Shown here: piece after piece, positions 7,856 through 17,094 of the stretch
Numbering within the stretch: position 1 is the first letter of the stretch
How the letters are laid out: every line of letters begins with the position of its first letter
Assembly: GCF_902493135.1 (NCBI RefSeq)
Contig: NZ_CABUOD010000022.1
Coordinates: forward strand, 17,224-81,223
DNA: 64,000 nt
Direction: 5' to 3'
Source of the DNA: an uncultured Parabacteroides sp.
GTDB taxonomy: Bacteria > Bacteroidota > Bacteroidia > Bacteroidales > Tannerellaceae
Translations under genes and position numbers: made by a program
The notes under the pieces: generated by a model
Database searches by the model: none
What the model was told of the DNA's origin: nothing
Seen by the model: only the letters and a program-made list of their open reading frames with translations

Positions 7856-8882
7856 AGTATTGGATGTTCTTCCGGTTCACGATCACATAAATGATGACAG
7901 GCGCACCGAGCATCGGGGTCACGGCATTCAGCGGTAAGATGTTATGCGTGCCCGGCAGCACCATCAGCAGATTACACAGCAAGGCGATGCAAGAACCGGT
8001 CAGCAACGTAACGGGAACCAGCATCTTATGGTTGGACGAGCCCAACATCAAACGCGCGACATGCGGAACCGCCAGCCCGATAAAGGAGATCGGACCGCAA
8101 AAGGCAGTCGTAGTCGCAGTAAGCAACCCCGTGCACAGGAGGATCAACATGCGTGTCCGCCTGATCCTGATTCCTAAATTGGCGGCATACATTTCTCCTA
8201 AGAGCAATGCGTTCAGCGGCTTGATCAAAAGAATGGCCAACAGCAATCCCGTACAAGCAAAACCGGCAAAATAGGGCAGCTGTTGCAAGGAAACCCCGGA
8301 GAAGTTCCCCAATCCCCACATCACGAATGCATGCACCTTGTCGGTCGACGCATAATAATTCAGAACCGAGATCAACGATGAAGCGAGATAACCGATCATA
8401 ATACCGATAATCAGCAACATGACGTTGTTCTTCACCTTCGCCGAGAAATAAATGATCAATCCCAAAATGCAGGCCGCGCCACCGAAAGCAGCCATGATCA
8501 CCGCCAGATAGCCGCTGATCGGCAAATCGGCCACCATACTCAGCGAACCACCGAAATAGAGCATGACCGCGGCGACTCCCAAATTGGCCCCGTCACTGAT
8601 TCCCAAGATAGAAGGACCGGCAAGCGGATTCCTGAACAGCGTCTGTAGCAACAGTCCGCTGACCGCCAGCGAAGCGCCTGCCAGCAATGCCGTCACCGCC
8701 TGGGGAAAACGGCTCTGCAACACGATATTCTGCCATGCAAGCCGCTCTGTCCCTTCTCCCAACAATATGTTCACCACACTTTCGACCGGTATCGAGACGG
8801 CACCATACACCAGCCCGCCGGCAAACAGCAGCAACAGGAGAACAAACAAAAGCGGATAAAAAATAAAGGCTTGCTTTTTCAT
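7848..8882 (-). CDS. FecCD-family ABC transporter permease
   Basis: 344 residues, the family's normal length, with about nine to ten membrane segments. Diagnostic stretches are RFPQAVTALLAGASLAVSGL, QTLFRNPLAGPSILGISDGA and FIGLAVPHVARLMLGSSNHK, as in BtuC and FhuB. It forms the inner-membrane channel for the ATPase downstream. A -7-like TATCTTTG lies at 8888-8895 on the minus strand, only a few bases before the ATG, so the transcript would have a very short leader. Confidence 0.9.
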   Translation of the reverse strand: MKKQAFIFYPLLFVLLLLLFAGGLVYGAVSIPVESVVNILLGEGTERLAWQNIVLQSRFPQAVTALLAGASLAVSGLLLQTLFRNPLAGPSILGISDGANLGVAAVMLYFGGSLSMVADLPISGYLAVIMAAFGGAACILGLIIYFSAKVKNNVMLLIIGIMIGYLASSLISVLNYYASTDKVHAFVMWGLGNFSGVSLQQLPYFAGFACTGLLLAILLIKPLNALLLGEMYAANLGIRIRRTRMLILLCTGLLTATTTAFCGPISFIGLAVPHVARLMLGSSNHKMLVPVTLLTGSCIALLCNLLMVLPGTHNILPLNAVTPMLGAPVIIYVIVNRKNIQYFD

Positions 8883-8963
8883 GCCTGCAAAGATAATGCT
8901 TTTTTAGTTGTCTGATCCAAGACTTTTGACTACCTTGCAAACCTATTTAAAAACCAAAAGATT

Positions 8964-9215
8964 ATGACATACTTTGAACTCAGAAAGCAAAATCTGATCG
9001 AACGTCTGAACGAAATATCGGATGAGAGCCTGCTTGACGATATTGAACAATTGCTCAATGAACGGGAAAAACAGTCCAATCCAAACGATGTTCTCTACTT
9101 TTCTCCCGAACTGAAAGAGAGAATAGATAGAGCTATGGAGCAAATGCGCAATGGAGAAGTACATACAGAAGAAGAAATGGAAAAATATTTCGACAAATGG
9201 CTAACCACAGACTAA
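8964..9215 (+). CDS. Putative antitoxin of a ParE/RelE-type module
   Basis: 83 residues, acidic, with a Leu-rich N-terminal helix (ELRKQNLIERLNEISDESLLDDIEQLL) and a C-terminal acidic tail (NGEVHTEEEMEKYFDKWL). It overlaps the following toxin gene by 19 bp, the usual antitoxin-first arrangement. Such antitoxins bind and neutralise the toxin and repress the operon. No close named family was recognised; the assignment rests on size, composition and position. TACCTTGC at about 8931-8938 is a near-match to a -7 box. Confidence 0.7.
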   Translation: MTYFELRKQNLIERLNEISDESLLDDIEQLLNEREKQSNPNDVLYFSPELKERIDRAMEQMRNGEVHTEEEMEKYFDKWLTTD

Positions 9216-9562
9216 ATATCGTTTGGACAGAAAATGCACGCTTAGAAATCAAAGACATTTTTAAGTTTTATAATCAGCGTAACGGAAATAAACATTACAG
9301 CAAAAAGTTAAAGGAGGACTTCAAAGAAGCAGCCGGACAAGCGGCCCTCTTTCCTCTTTCCGGCCATGCTACGGAATATCCGCATATACGTTATTTTGTA
9401 GTCGTTCCCAACTATTCGCTTTTCTATCATTTCAACGACGAGACCATCACTGTTCTTGTATTATGGGATAACCGCCGCGAACCATCGCGCCTGGCCTACA
9501 CACTTCGTAATTGCTCTCCGCAATACCTGAACGAACCGGCAGTGCCTTACGGCAAACCTTGA
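9197..9562 (+). CDS. ParE/RelE family toxin
   Basis: 121 residues. The N-terminal IVWTENARLEIKDIFKFYNQ and the core FPLSGHATEYPHIRYFVVVPNYSLFYHFND...ITVLVLWDNRREPSRL match the ParE/RelE superfamily, where the C-terminal strand ends in a Trp/Asp-Arg-Arg stretch. Members are mRNA interferases (RelE) or gyrase poisons (ParE); the WDNRREP ending looks more ParE-like, but the target is not settled. The C-terminal 20 or so residues extend beyond the usual toxin length. It lies immediately before the convergent MFS gene, whose stop codon is 2 bp away. Confidence 0.82.
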   Translation: MANHRLNIVWTENARLEIKDIFKFYNQRNGNKHYSKKLKEDFKEAAGQAALFPLSGHATEYPHIRYFVVVPNYSLFYHFNDETITVLVLWDNRREPSRLAYTLRNCSPQYLNEPAVPYGKP

Positions 9563-9563
9563 A

Positions 9564-10994
9564 TCAACCGTCGGAACAGGAAGTCACCCTGTCATACACG
9601 AATAAGGCAAAAGCCGCTCCGACGCCAATCGCCATCAGGACCATCCAGATTTGCGAAGGATGATAAGCGTTCCACAGGAAATCGGTCAATTCGCGCGGAC
9701 TCATGCCGGACTGCCTGGCGACCTCATCGAAATAAGCATTATTCGACAACCCTTCCGGGATCAAAAGGCCTTTTCCCGCCACATATTCACGGACAATCAT
9801 TACCTTGTCCGACATATGCTGGTAGACCGATCCTGAGATAATACCCGCCAAAACATTTCCTAAAAAGACAGGGATAAAGGAATATCCCATGTACAAAGCC
9901 TTCTTGTCAGCCGGAGCGATCCGCCCGATATATTCCGTGATCTTGGGCGATCCCGCCATTTCACCTAAAGAGAAGACCAGAATGGCGACCATCGTAAACA
10001 ACACATTCTGGAAGGCAAGCGTCAGCGACATTCCGACCGCACAGACCAGAAAGCCGGACATCATGGAGCGTAAAGGCTTCATCTTCATGACAACACTCGA
10101 AACCAGCACCTGGAACAAAATGATGTAAAGCGCATCTATATTCGTCACAAACTCCGGGTCCATAACACCGGGAGCCGGACTGTAGTTATGGCTGATAAAA
10201 GGAAAATGAACCTGAAAGAAATCATACAAGACACTCGTATCGACCCATTGTGAAATGAACACCGGCAAGGTAAAAAACAGCTGGTTATACATCGTCCAGA
10301 AACCGGCCACAATCAGAAGGAAAATGATGAACCTCACGTCTTTCAAGATACTGCCCATATTCCGGAATATGCCGGCTAACGTCTCGGACAAACGTTCCGT
10401 GCTCTTTTCATCCTCCATGCGCCCCGGCTCCTTATAGAACAACAACAGGATAAAATTCAACGAAATAATCCCGGCCGACACATAAAAGATCAAAGACGAC
10501 GTCCCTTTAAAAAGCAAAGTGACAAGAGGTCCGAAGAAAGCCCCGATATTCACCATCATATAAAAGATGCCGAAACCGATGGAGGCTGTCGCATCCGTTG
10601 TCGTCTTGGCAACCGTAGCCGATATGATCGGTTTGAACAACGCCGCTCCCACCGCCAGATACAAGTACATAAGGAAAACGCCCGTAAAAGTGGAGAAACG
10701 AGGTAATAACAGGAAAGCCGACACATAGATCAGAAAAGCGAGGAACAGCACCTTCCGGTATCCGTACCGGTCGGCGATCGCGCCGGTCAAGACCGGAAGG
10801 AAGTAGAGAATCCCTGTCCCGACTCCCATCAGCCAGCCTTTCTGTTCCTGGGTAAACTCCAGACCTCCGGCATCGGACGAACCGGTCAGGTAGTTCGCAA
10901 ACAGCATAAAGAAGCCATACCAGGCCCATCTCTCGAACAATTCTATTACATTGGCCACCCAAAACGTACGGGGAAACTTTCCAAAAACACTCAT
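9564..10994 (-). CDS. MFS transporter, POT (proton-coupled oligopeptide) like
   Basis: 476 residues with 12 or more membrane segments. The first helix has the ExxERxxxYG-like motif (IELFERWAWYGF) of the PTR2/POT family, and helices 2-3 contain TGAIADRYGYRKVLF. A long periplasmic-side insertion at about 255-290 (SQWVDTSVLYDFFQ) and a C-terminal insertion are unusual for short POT members. A peptide-like substrate is inferred from the motif only. It is monocistronic and divergent from the hybrid regulator at 11180. Confidence 0.78.
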   Translation of the reverse strand: MSVFGKFPRTFWVANVIELFERWAWYGFFMLFANYLTGSSDAGGLEFTQEQKGWLMGVGTGILYFLPVLTGAIADRYGYRKVLFLAFLIYVSAFLLLPRFSTFTGVFLMYLYLAVGAALFKPIISATVAKTTTDATASIGFGIFYMMVNIGAFFGPLVTLLFKGTSSLIFYVSAGIISLNFILLLFYKEPGRMEDEKSTERLSETLAGIFRNMGSILKDVRFIIFLLIVAGFWTMYNQLFFTLPVFISQWVDTSVLYDFFQVHFPFISHNYSPAPGVMDPEFVTNIDALYIILFQVLVSSVVMKMKPLRSMMSGFLVCAVGMSLTLAFQNVLFTMVAILVFSLGEMAGSPKITEYIGRIAPADKKALYMGYSFIPVFLGNVLAGIISGSVYQHMSDKVMIVREYVAGKGLLIPEGLSNNAYFDEVARQSGMSPRELTDFLWNAYHPSQIWMVLMAIGVGAAFALFVYDRVTSCSDG

Positions 10995-11179
10995 AATCGT
11001 ATCTGTTTATATCATATTGTCATCAAAACATCCGTAAAGATAAAAACATTTTCACAAAATCGTTCTAACAACGGAATAAATACCGCCTAAATACGAACAC
11101 AGGGCAGAACATTTAGTACAACATCCTTTAACGGTTAGAAAAATTTCTTTACCTTAGCCCCTCGAACAAACAACTGACA

Positions 11180-14100
11180 ATGTCATATACTATGAGAAGA
11201 ATCATCTTATCATTCATAATGCTCTTAGGATTCTGTTCCGGCTTATATCCGATCTATTTCAAACATATAGGCATGCAGGAAGGCCTGTCGCAGCTTTCCG
11301 TCATGGCCATCTACCAGGATAATTTAGGAAGAATGTGGTTCGGGACGGAAGAAGGCATCAGCATCTACGACGGAGTACAGACCACGGTGTACAAACCGTC
11401 CGAATATCACCGCCAGAATGCCAACCCGATAGGCAACCAGACACACTTCATTGCCGGCGACAAGGACGGGAATGTATTCTTCGACTCCGACAATTCCCTG
11501 ATCCGCTATGACATCCGGACACAGAAATTCTCCTGCCTGAAGGAATCGAACGTATATACCGTCGCTTCCATCAAAGGAACGATATGGGTGGGAATAGCCG
11601 ACTCCGTATTCACCTGGAACCCGGATCGGAACGAATTCGATTTCGTCACGAAACTGGAAAGCCGGGATCAACGCGCCACCTGTTTGCTGGAAGATTCCGG
11701 CGGCCGGTACTGGATCGGCACGACAGACGGACTCTTCAAAATGAATGACGACAAATCACTCACCTGCATGATCATGGGCGAAGACATTTACGACCTGTAT
11801 GAAGACTCCAAATATAATCTCTGGATATCCATCCGCATGAACGGCATGTACAAGAGGGACGTGCACGGCAATTTCACCCGCTACCGCTACGATCCCTCCA
11901 ATCCCAACAACATATCGAGCAACCAGGTCCGGGATTTCGTGGAAGACAACTTCGGGAACATCTGGTTCGGGACCTTCACCGGGCTGAACAAATACAATCC
12001 GATCAGCGACCGGTTCGAAGTTTATGCCCGCAACCCTTTGCCCGGCAGCATGGCCCATTCATCCGTATTCCCCGTTTACAAAGACAGGCAAGGCACGATC
12101 TGGCTGGGGACTTATTACGGCGGCGTCAATTATTTCAACCCGGAGACAGATATTTTCACGGTCTATGCAGCCAACAACACCCGGAGCGATTGCCTGAATT
12201 ATCCTTTCGTCGGCAAGATGGTGGAAGACAAGGACAATAACATCTGGATCTGTACCGAAGGCGGCGGACTGAACTTCTTCGACCGGAAAACAAAGAAGTT
12301 CACCTACTTCATGGCCGACGAGAACCGCAACTCCATCGCCCATAACAACCTGAAGGCAATAGCCTACAGCCCGGAACGCAACAAACTGTATATCGGGACA
12401 CATACCGGGGGACTGTCCATCTATGACATCAAAAACAAACGGTTCAAGAACCCCTATTTCGAAGATCCGTCCTACGCCGTAATAGCCGGCGACCGGATCA
12501 ACCAGATGAGAATCTATAATAACGAATTGATTTGCACCGGACCGAAAGGCATCTTCAAAATGAATTTGGATACGGAAAAAGTATCTCCGTTATTCAAAAG
12601 TGGCAAGTACTACGGGAACACCTGCTTCCTCATCGACTCGAAAGGATACATGTGGCAGGCCTACGGCAAAGGAGTCTGGAAAATCAACCTCGAAAACGAA
12701 GAAGACAAGGTGCAATTCCGTTCCGGTGAAAACGGGTTGGGTACATTTCCCATATCCCAAATAATCGAAGACAAGGAGGGACGGATCTTCCTCGGCACCC
12801 GTGGCTCCGGCCTGTTCTACTATGACGAGAAAAACAAACGATTTATCGGATATACGACCGAAAACAGCTTTATCGCCAGCGACTATTGCTATGAACTGAC
12901 GTTGTCGACACTGAACCAATTGGTGATAACAGGCGATAAAGGCATTACCTTCTTCGATCCGGACCAAAACCTGTTCAAGGTCGTGGAGTTAAGCACGGCC
13001 TTGCCTCTCTCCGGCATAAACATCGGTTGCGGAATCCTAACCTGCAAAAACGGGGAAATATTCGTCGGCGGCAGCAATGGCATGGCGACTTTCTTCGAAC
13101 AGCAGTTGTTCAACTCTTCCAAAGATTACCAACTGTATTTTTCGGACTTGTTTATCAACAACGAACAGGTTCTTCCCGGTGACCCCAGCAAAGTATTGAC
13201 CACCGCACTTCCCTATACCCAGAAAATAGAGCTGGCCTATAACCAGAATAACCTGATTTTCACCTTTACATCGAACAACTATGTCAATACGCTGAAAAAA
13301 GCATCTTATGAATACATGTTGGAAGGGTTCGACAAGAAATGGATTCCCAGCAAGGATAACAATATCTTCTATACGAACTTGAACCCCGGGAAATACACGC
13401 TTATCGTCCGGGAAATACAATACGACCCGAATCTGGAACACCCCCGTACCATCAAGATGGACATCCATATCCATTCTCCCTGGTATGCCTCCAAATTGGC
13501 TTATTCCCTCTACTTCGTATTGATCATCAGCATACTGTACAGCATTTACCGTTTCAAGAAATCGCAATACATGTTGCAAACTTCACTGGAAATGGAACGG
13601 AAGGAAAAAGAGGCGATCGAAGAGTTGAACCAGGCAAAGCTGCAGTTCTTCTCCAACATCTCACATGAGTTCAGGACGCCGTTGACGCTGATTATCTCCC
13701 AGATAGAAATCTTATTGCAAAGCAGTTCATTGTCTCCTTCCGTATACAACAAACTGCTGAAAGTGTATAAAAACACCTATCATATGCGGAACCTGATCAG
13801 CGAGTTGCTCGATTTCCGTAAACTGGAACAAGGACACATGAAGCTGAAAGTGTACGAGCAAGACATCGTCCCGTTCCTGAAAGAGATTTACCTGTCTTTT
13901 TATGAATATGCGTCCAGCCGTTCCATCACTTATAACTTCACGGCTCCGCAGGAGAATGTTTCGTGCTGCTTCGATCCGAAGCAAATGCAAAAGGTATTCT
14001 ATAACCTGCTTTCCAATGCTTTCAAGTACACCAAGCCGAACGCGACCATTGAAATGATTTTGGAGAACAAGGAGGATGAAGTTACCATTAAAGTAATCGA

Positions 14101-15244
14101 CAACGGTATCGGCATCAGCAAGGAGGATATAGATAAGATATTCGACCGCTTCTATCAGGCAGAAAACGGCCTCTCGAACATCGCCAAGACTCCCAGCACA
14201 GGGATCGGGCTTTCATTGACCAAAAACATAATCGAGTTGCATCACGGAACGATACAAGTGGAAAGTACGCCGGGCTACGGCAGTATTTTCATTGTCCGCC
14301 TCCGGAAAGGCTGCACGCATTTTACCGAAGAAGAACTGGCACGGGAGCAGCAGGAAAAGCAGACGGAAAGCCTGATCCCCGACACGGTCGCCTTTACCGA
14401 TCATTTGGAGGAGTTTTCCGATACGGAACAAAAAGAGATACTGATCGAAGGAGACGATTCACCCCGTACGATCCTGTTGGTCGAAGACAACGAAGAATTG
14501 CTCCAGATACTGAGTTCCCTGTTCTCGCCGATCTACCGCGTCCTGCTGGCACGAAACGGCAAAGAGGGATTGGAAAAGGCACGCGAGGAACGGCCGGATA
14601 TCATCGTGAGCGATGTCATGATGCCGGAAATGTCCGGTACGGAAATGTGCCTGAAGATCAAAAACGATTTTGACGTATGCCACATTCCGGTCGTCCTGCT
14701 TACGGCACTCACTTCCGCCGAGCAAAACATCGAAGGGTTGCAGCGGGGTGCCGACGATTATATCAATAAACCGTTCAATGCAAAGGTACTGGTGGCACGC
14801 TGCAATAACCTGGTCCGCAACCGTATCATCCTGCAAAAGAAGTTCAGCCGGCAGAAAGATTTCGATGCACAATCGCTGGCAAGCAACCCGATCGACCAGA
14901 AATTCCTGGATACAGTCAACTCGATCATCGAAAAGAACCTGGATAATATCGACTTCGACATGAATATGATGGCCCGTGAACTGGGACTCAGCCGGAGTTC
15001 CTTATATGCAAAATTCAAAGCGCTGACAGGCATGACTCCGAACGACTTCGTCCTCAGTTGCAAACTGAAACGAGCCGCAACCATGTTGACAAATAACCCG
15101 GATTTGCAGATTGCCGACATTTCCGACCAGTTAGGCTTCGGTTCTCCACGTTATTTCACCCGCTGCTTCAAGGCGCAGTTCGAAATTACGCCGGCCGAAT
15201 ACAGAAAGAAGGCCGAGAAAGAGAGAGAAGAAGAGAAAAAATAA
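11180..15244 (+). CDS. Hybrid two-component system regulator of PUL1 (sensor kinase-receiver-AraC)
   Basis: 1354 residues in one chain. A signal/anchor (MRRIILSFIMLLGFCSGLYPIYF) is followed by two-component propeller repeats such as RMWFGTEEGISIYD and NIWFGTFTGLNKYNP, to about residue 670. A Y_Y_Y domain follows (about 680-765), then a membrane helix (YSLYFVLIISILYSIYRF). The HisKA box ISHEFRTPLT places the phospho-acceptor His near 828. The ATPase boxes are NLLSNAFKYT (about 940) and DNGIGIS (about 973). The receiver contains LLVEDNEELL and the phospho-acceptor Asp in IVSDVMMPEMSG. The AraC-type HTH is at about 1260-1350. The periplasmic part probably binds an oligosaccharide, and the AraC domain activates PUL1 promoters such as those at 20263 and 38894. 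An alternative start lies 12 bp downstream. Confidence 0.95.
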   Translation: MSYTMRRIILSFIMLLGFCSGLYPIYFKHIGMQEGLSQLSVMAIYQDNLGRMWFGTEEGISIYDGVQTTVYKPSEYHRQNANPIGNQTHFIAGDKDGNVFFDSDNSLIRYDIRTQKFSCLKESNVYTVASIKGTIWVGIADSVFTWNPDRNEFDFVTKLESRDQRATCLLEDSGGRYWIGTTDGLFKMNDDKSLTCMIMGEDIYDLYEDSKYNLWISIRMNGMYKRDVHGNFTRYRYDPSNPNNISSNQVRDFVEDNFGNIWFGTFTGLNKYNPISDRFEVYARNPLPGSMAHSSVFPVYKDRQGTIWLGTYYGGVNYFNPETDIFTVYAANNTRSDCLNYPFVGKMVEDKDNNIWICTEGGGLNFFDRKTKKFTYFMADENRNSIAHNNLKAIAYSPERNKLYIGTHTGGLSIYDIKNKRFKNPYFEDPSYAVIAGDRINQMRIYNNELICTGPKGIFKMNLDTEKVSPLFKSGKYYGNTCFLIDSKGYMWQAYGKGVWKINLENEEDKVQFRSGENGLGTFPISQIIEDKEGRIFLGTRGSGLFYYDEKNKRFIGYTTENSFIASDYCYELTLSTLNQLVITGDKGITFFDPDQNLFKVVELSTALPLSGINIGCGILTCKNGEIFVGGSNGMATFFEQQLFNSSKDYQLYFSDLFINNEQVLPGDPSKVLTTALPYTQKIELAYNQNNLIFTFTSNNYVNTLKKASYEYMLEGFDKKWIPSKDNNIFYTNLNPGKYTLIVREIQYDPNLEHPRTIKMDIHIHSPWYASKLAYSLYFVLIISILYSIYRFKKSQYMLQTSLEMERKEKEAIEELNQAKLQFFSNISHEFRTPLTLIISQIEILLQSSSLSPSVYNKLLKVYKNTYHMRNLISELLDFRKLEQGHMKLKVYEQDIVPFLKEIYLSFYEYASSRSITYNFTAPQENVSCCFDPKQMQKVFYNLLSNAFKYTKPNATIEMILENKEDEVTIKVIDNGIGISKEDIDKIFDRFYQAENGLSNIAKTPSTGIGLSLTKNIIELHHGTIQVESTPGYGSIFIVRLRKGCTHFTEEELAREQQEKQTESLIPDTVAFTDHLEEFSDTEQKEILIEGDDSPRTILLVEDNEELLQILSSLFSPIYRVLLARNGKEGLEKAREERPDIIVSDVMMPEMSGTEMCLKIKNDFDVCHIPVVLLTALTSAEQNIEGLQRGADDYINKPFNAKVLVARCNNLVRNRIILQKKFSRQKDFDAQSLASNPIDQKFLDTVNSIIEKNLDNIDFDMNMMARELGLSRSSLYAKFKALTGMTPNDFVLSCKLKRAATMLTNNPDLQIADISDQLGFGSPRYFTRCFKAQFEITPAEYRKKAEKEREEEKK

Positions 15245-15308
15245 GCTGTCGTACACAAACAAAAGGGCATTTTCTTATAGAAATGACGAATTGTGCATAC
15301 ACGACAGC
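15245..15308. terminator. Long-loop inverted repeat between convergent genes
   Basis: GCTGTCGT (15245-15252) pairs with ACGACAGC (15301-15308), with additional pairing of ACACAA and TTGTG inside. It sits between the converging regulator and phosphodiesterase genes, so a two-way terminator is possible, although neither strand has a strong T-run. Confidence 0.35.
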
Positions 15309-15391
15309 ATATTTGATTATATAAGACTACCGTCGTTAGAGTACGAAAAGACATTTTGTCAGTAATTCATACATTCGTACGGAGACGACGC

Positions 15392-16291
15392 TCATTTAAA
15401 TACCTGAGTCATCGGGCGACCGATCCAAACCTGCGGCTGTTTCAGTCCGAAAATATAAGCAATCGTGGAAGCACAGTCGAATTGCATCATGCTTTCCTCG
15501 AATTCATAGCCTTTCTTGATTCCCTTGCCGGAGATGATAAAAGGAGTTTCCATTTCTTCCATGGTCTTGCCGCCATGTCCTTTTTTGATACCGCCATGAT
15601 CGGCCGTGACGATAAAGATCGTTTCATCCAGCATACCTGCATCCTTAACCGCCTGAATGATCTGGCCGACATAGCCATCGAGTTCTTTCAGCTTCTCATA
15701 ATAAGCAGGCGTGTCATGCCCTTCTGCGTGTCCGACATGGTCCGGTTCGTCGAAAACGATATTCACCAAAGTAGGACGTGCGCTCTTGATATATTCGACC
15801 GCACATTTGGCAGTGGCCTGATTCTGAGGCTTTTCCGTAATATTTTTATCATAGCACAAAGCCAACGTATCGCATACGTACCGGATTCCCGCCCATTCGC
15901 AGATACAACCGATTTCAGCTTTCGGATCAGACTCGCGAAGCAAACTGAATACGGTCGGGAAAATGCCATCTTTATTCAACACGCGGGAAGGAAGTTCCGG
16001 CGTCTGAGACCCCCATTCCGTATAGCCGTGAAGCTCCGGTCCGGCGCCCATGTACATGGATGCCCAGTTCACGGCACTGGAAGATGGAAGGACAGAGCGT
16101 TTTTTCAACGTATAAGATCCTTCAGCCATCAGCTTCTTCACATTCGGCATCTCGGCCTTCTCCACGCTATAAGCGCCCCAGCCGTCCAGACCGATCAAAA
16201 CTACATGTTTGGCTTTCCACTTGGCAGCCATCGAGGCATCGGCAAACAACATCAGAAATGCCAACGCAAAAATCAATTTTCCTATTTTCAT
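15392..16291 (-). CDS. Type I phosphodiesterase/nucleotide pyrophosphatase (alkaline phosphatase superfamily)
   Basis: 299 residues with a signal peptide (MKIGKLIFALAFLMLFADASMA). Metal-site motifs of the superfamily are present: VLIGLDGWGAY near residue 31, VFDEPDHVGHAEGH near 180 and VTADHGGIKKGHGG near 232. The likely nucleophile is a Ser in LPSSSAVNW. The enzyme hydrolyses a phosphodiester, pyrophosphate or phosphomonoester in the periplasm. As the last gene of the lyase-GH88-GH16 operon (19 bp after GH16), it may remove a phosphate-linked substituent from the glycan. The substrate is unproven, and related proteins exist outside glycan loci. Confidence 0.82.
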   Translation of the reverse strand: MKIGKLIFALAFLMLFADASMAAKWKAKHVVLIGLDGWGAYSVEKAEMPNVKKLMAEGSYTLKKRSVLPSSSAVNWASMYMGAGPELHGYTEWGSQTPELPSRVLNKDGIFPTVFSLLRESDPKAEIGCICEWAGIRYVCDTLALCYDKNITEKPQNQATAKCAVEYIKSARPTLVNIVFDEPDHVGHAEGHDTPAYYEKLKELDGYVGQIIQAVKDAGMLDETIFIVTADHGGIKKGHGGKTMEEMETPFIISGKGIKKGYEFEESMMQFDCASTIAYIFGLKQPQVWIGRPMTQVFK

Positions 16292-16310
16292 ACTATTCTA
16301 ATTAAGTATA

Positions 16311-17090
16311 TCAATCCTTCCTATAATATCGTACCCAGTCCACCTTCATTTCAACCGGCAAATCCAGCGAATCCACTCCACCGACCCATACACCGCCAAG
16401 TTGCATATCGATCAATAAATAGTAAGGCCTATCGAACGGGAACTGCCCTTCCTTATCGGTCTCGATACGCGGATAAGCAAAGTTACGAATATTATTTATA
16501 AAAAATACAAGGCTGTCCGGGTACATCTCGACTGCATACACGTTATAATTATCCGGATCGATCGGAGCCGTACTGCCCTGGGGAGGATCTTTTTTAAGAT
16601 TCAGATGGTGGGTGTAGTTGGAATGGACCGTCTGATAGGCGATGCTGTCATAACTCAGCCGTTCCATTATATCGATCTCCCCACCGGAAGGCCAGGGATA
16701 TTTTTCTTCTTCAAACGGTTTCAGCCAGATAGCCGGCCACGCTCCGGTAGCTCCCTCCAATTTCGCTTTTATCTCAAGTCTCCCGCCGTGGAAAGGACGT
16801 TTGAATTTGGTATATACGCCGCCAGTGATATAAGTTGCGGTATCCGAAGAGCGGTCGGGGTTGACCAAACCGCGTAAAATCAGATTACCGTCCGCCATAC
16901 CATAACAGGCCTCGTTGTCGGACATATATTTTGCCCAGTCCGGATGCCAGCGCGGTATTTTCGACCAGGTTGCCGTGTCCGGCCCTCCCGCTTGGTTGAA
17001 ATCATCTTCCCAAACCAGCTTCCACCCGTCCGTCTTGGGTGCACAAGAGATAAAAAAGAAAAATGATAAGAAAAATAGATGTTTAAGCAT
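16311..17090 (-). CDS. GH16 family glycoside hydrolase, lipoprotein
   Basis: About 259 residues. The chosen start gives the lipoprotein signal MLKHLFFLSFFFFISC and lies 4 bp after the GH88 stop; a longer frame to 17114 would overlap GH88 and bury the signal. The catalytic signature EIDIME (in GGEIDIMERL, about residue 140) has the GH16 nucleophile and acid/base Glu. TGGVYTKFKRPFHGGRLEIKAKLEG and GAWPAIWLKP form the glycan-binding sheets. GH16 enzymes are endo-acting on beta-glucans, galactans, agars and related chains. Here it probably cuts neutral stretches of the PUL1 substrate; the exact linkage cannot be told. Confidence 0.88.
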   Translation of the reverse strand: MLKHLFFLSFFFFISCAPKTDGWKLVWEDDFNQAGGPDTATWSKIPRWHPDWAKYMSDNEACYGMADGNLILRGLVNPDRSSDTATYITGGVYTKFKRPFHGGRLEIKAKLEGATGAWPAIWLKPFEEEKYPWPSGGEIDIMERLSYDSIAYQTVHSNYTHHLNLKKDPPQGSTAPIDPDNYNVYAVEMYPDSLVFFINNIRNFAYPRIETDKEGQFPFDRPYYLLIDMQLGGVWVGGVDSLDLPVEMKVDWVRYYRKD

Positions 17091-17094
17091 AGTA

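Noticed and set aside
15356..16501. A 381-residue plus-strand open frame
   Set aside because: Antisense to the phosphodiesterase and GH16 genes, and without any recognisable domain.
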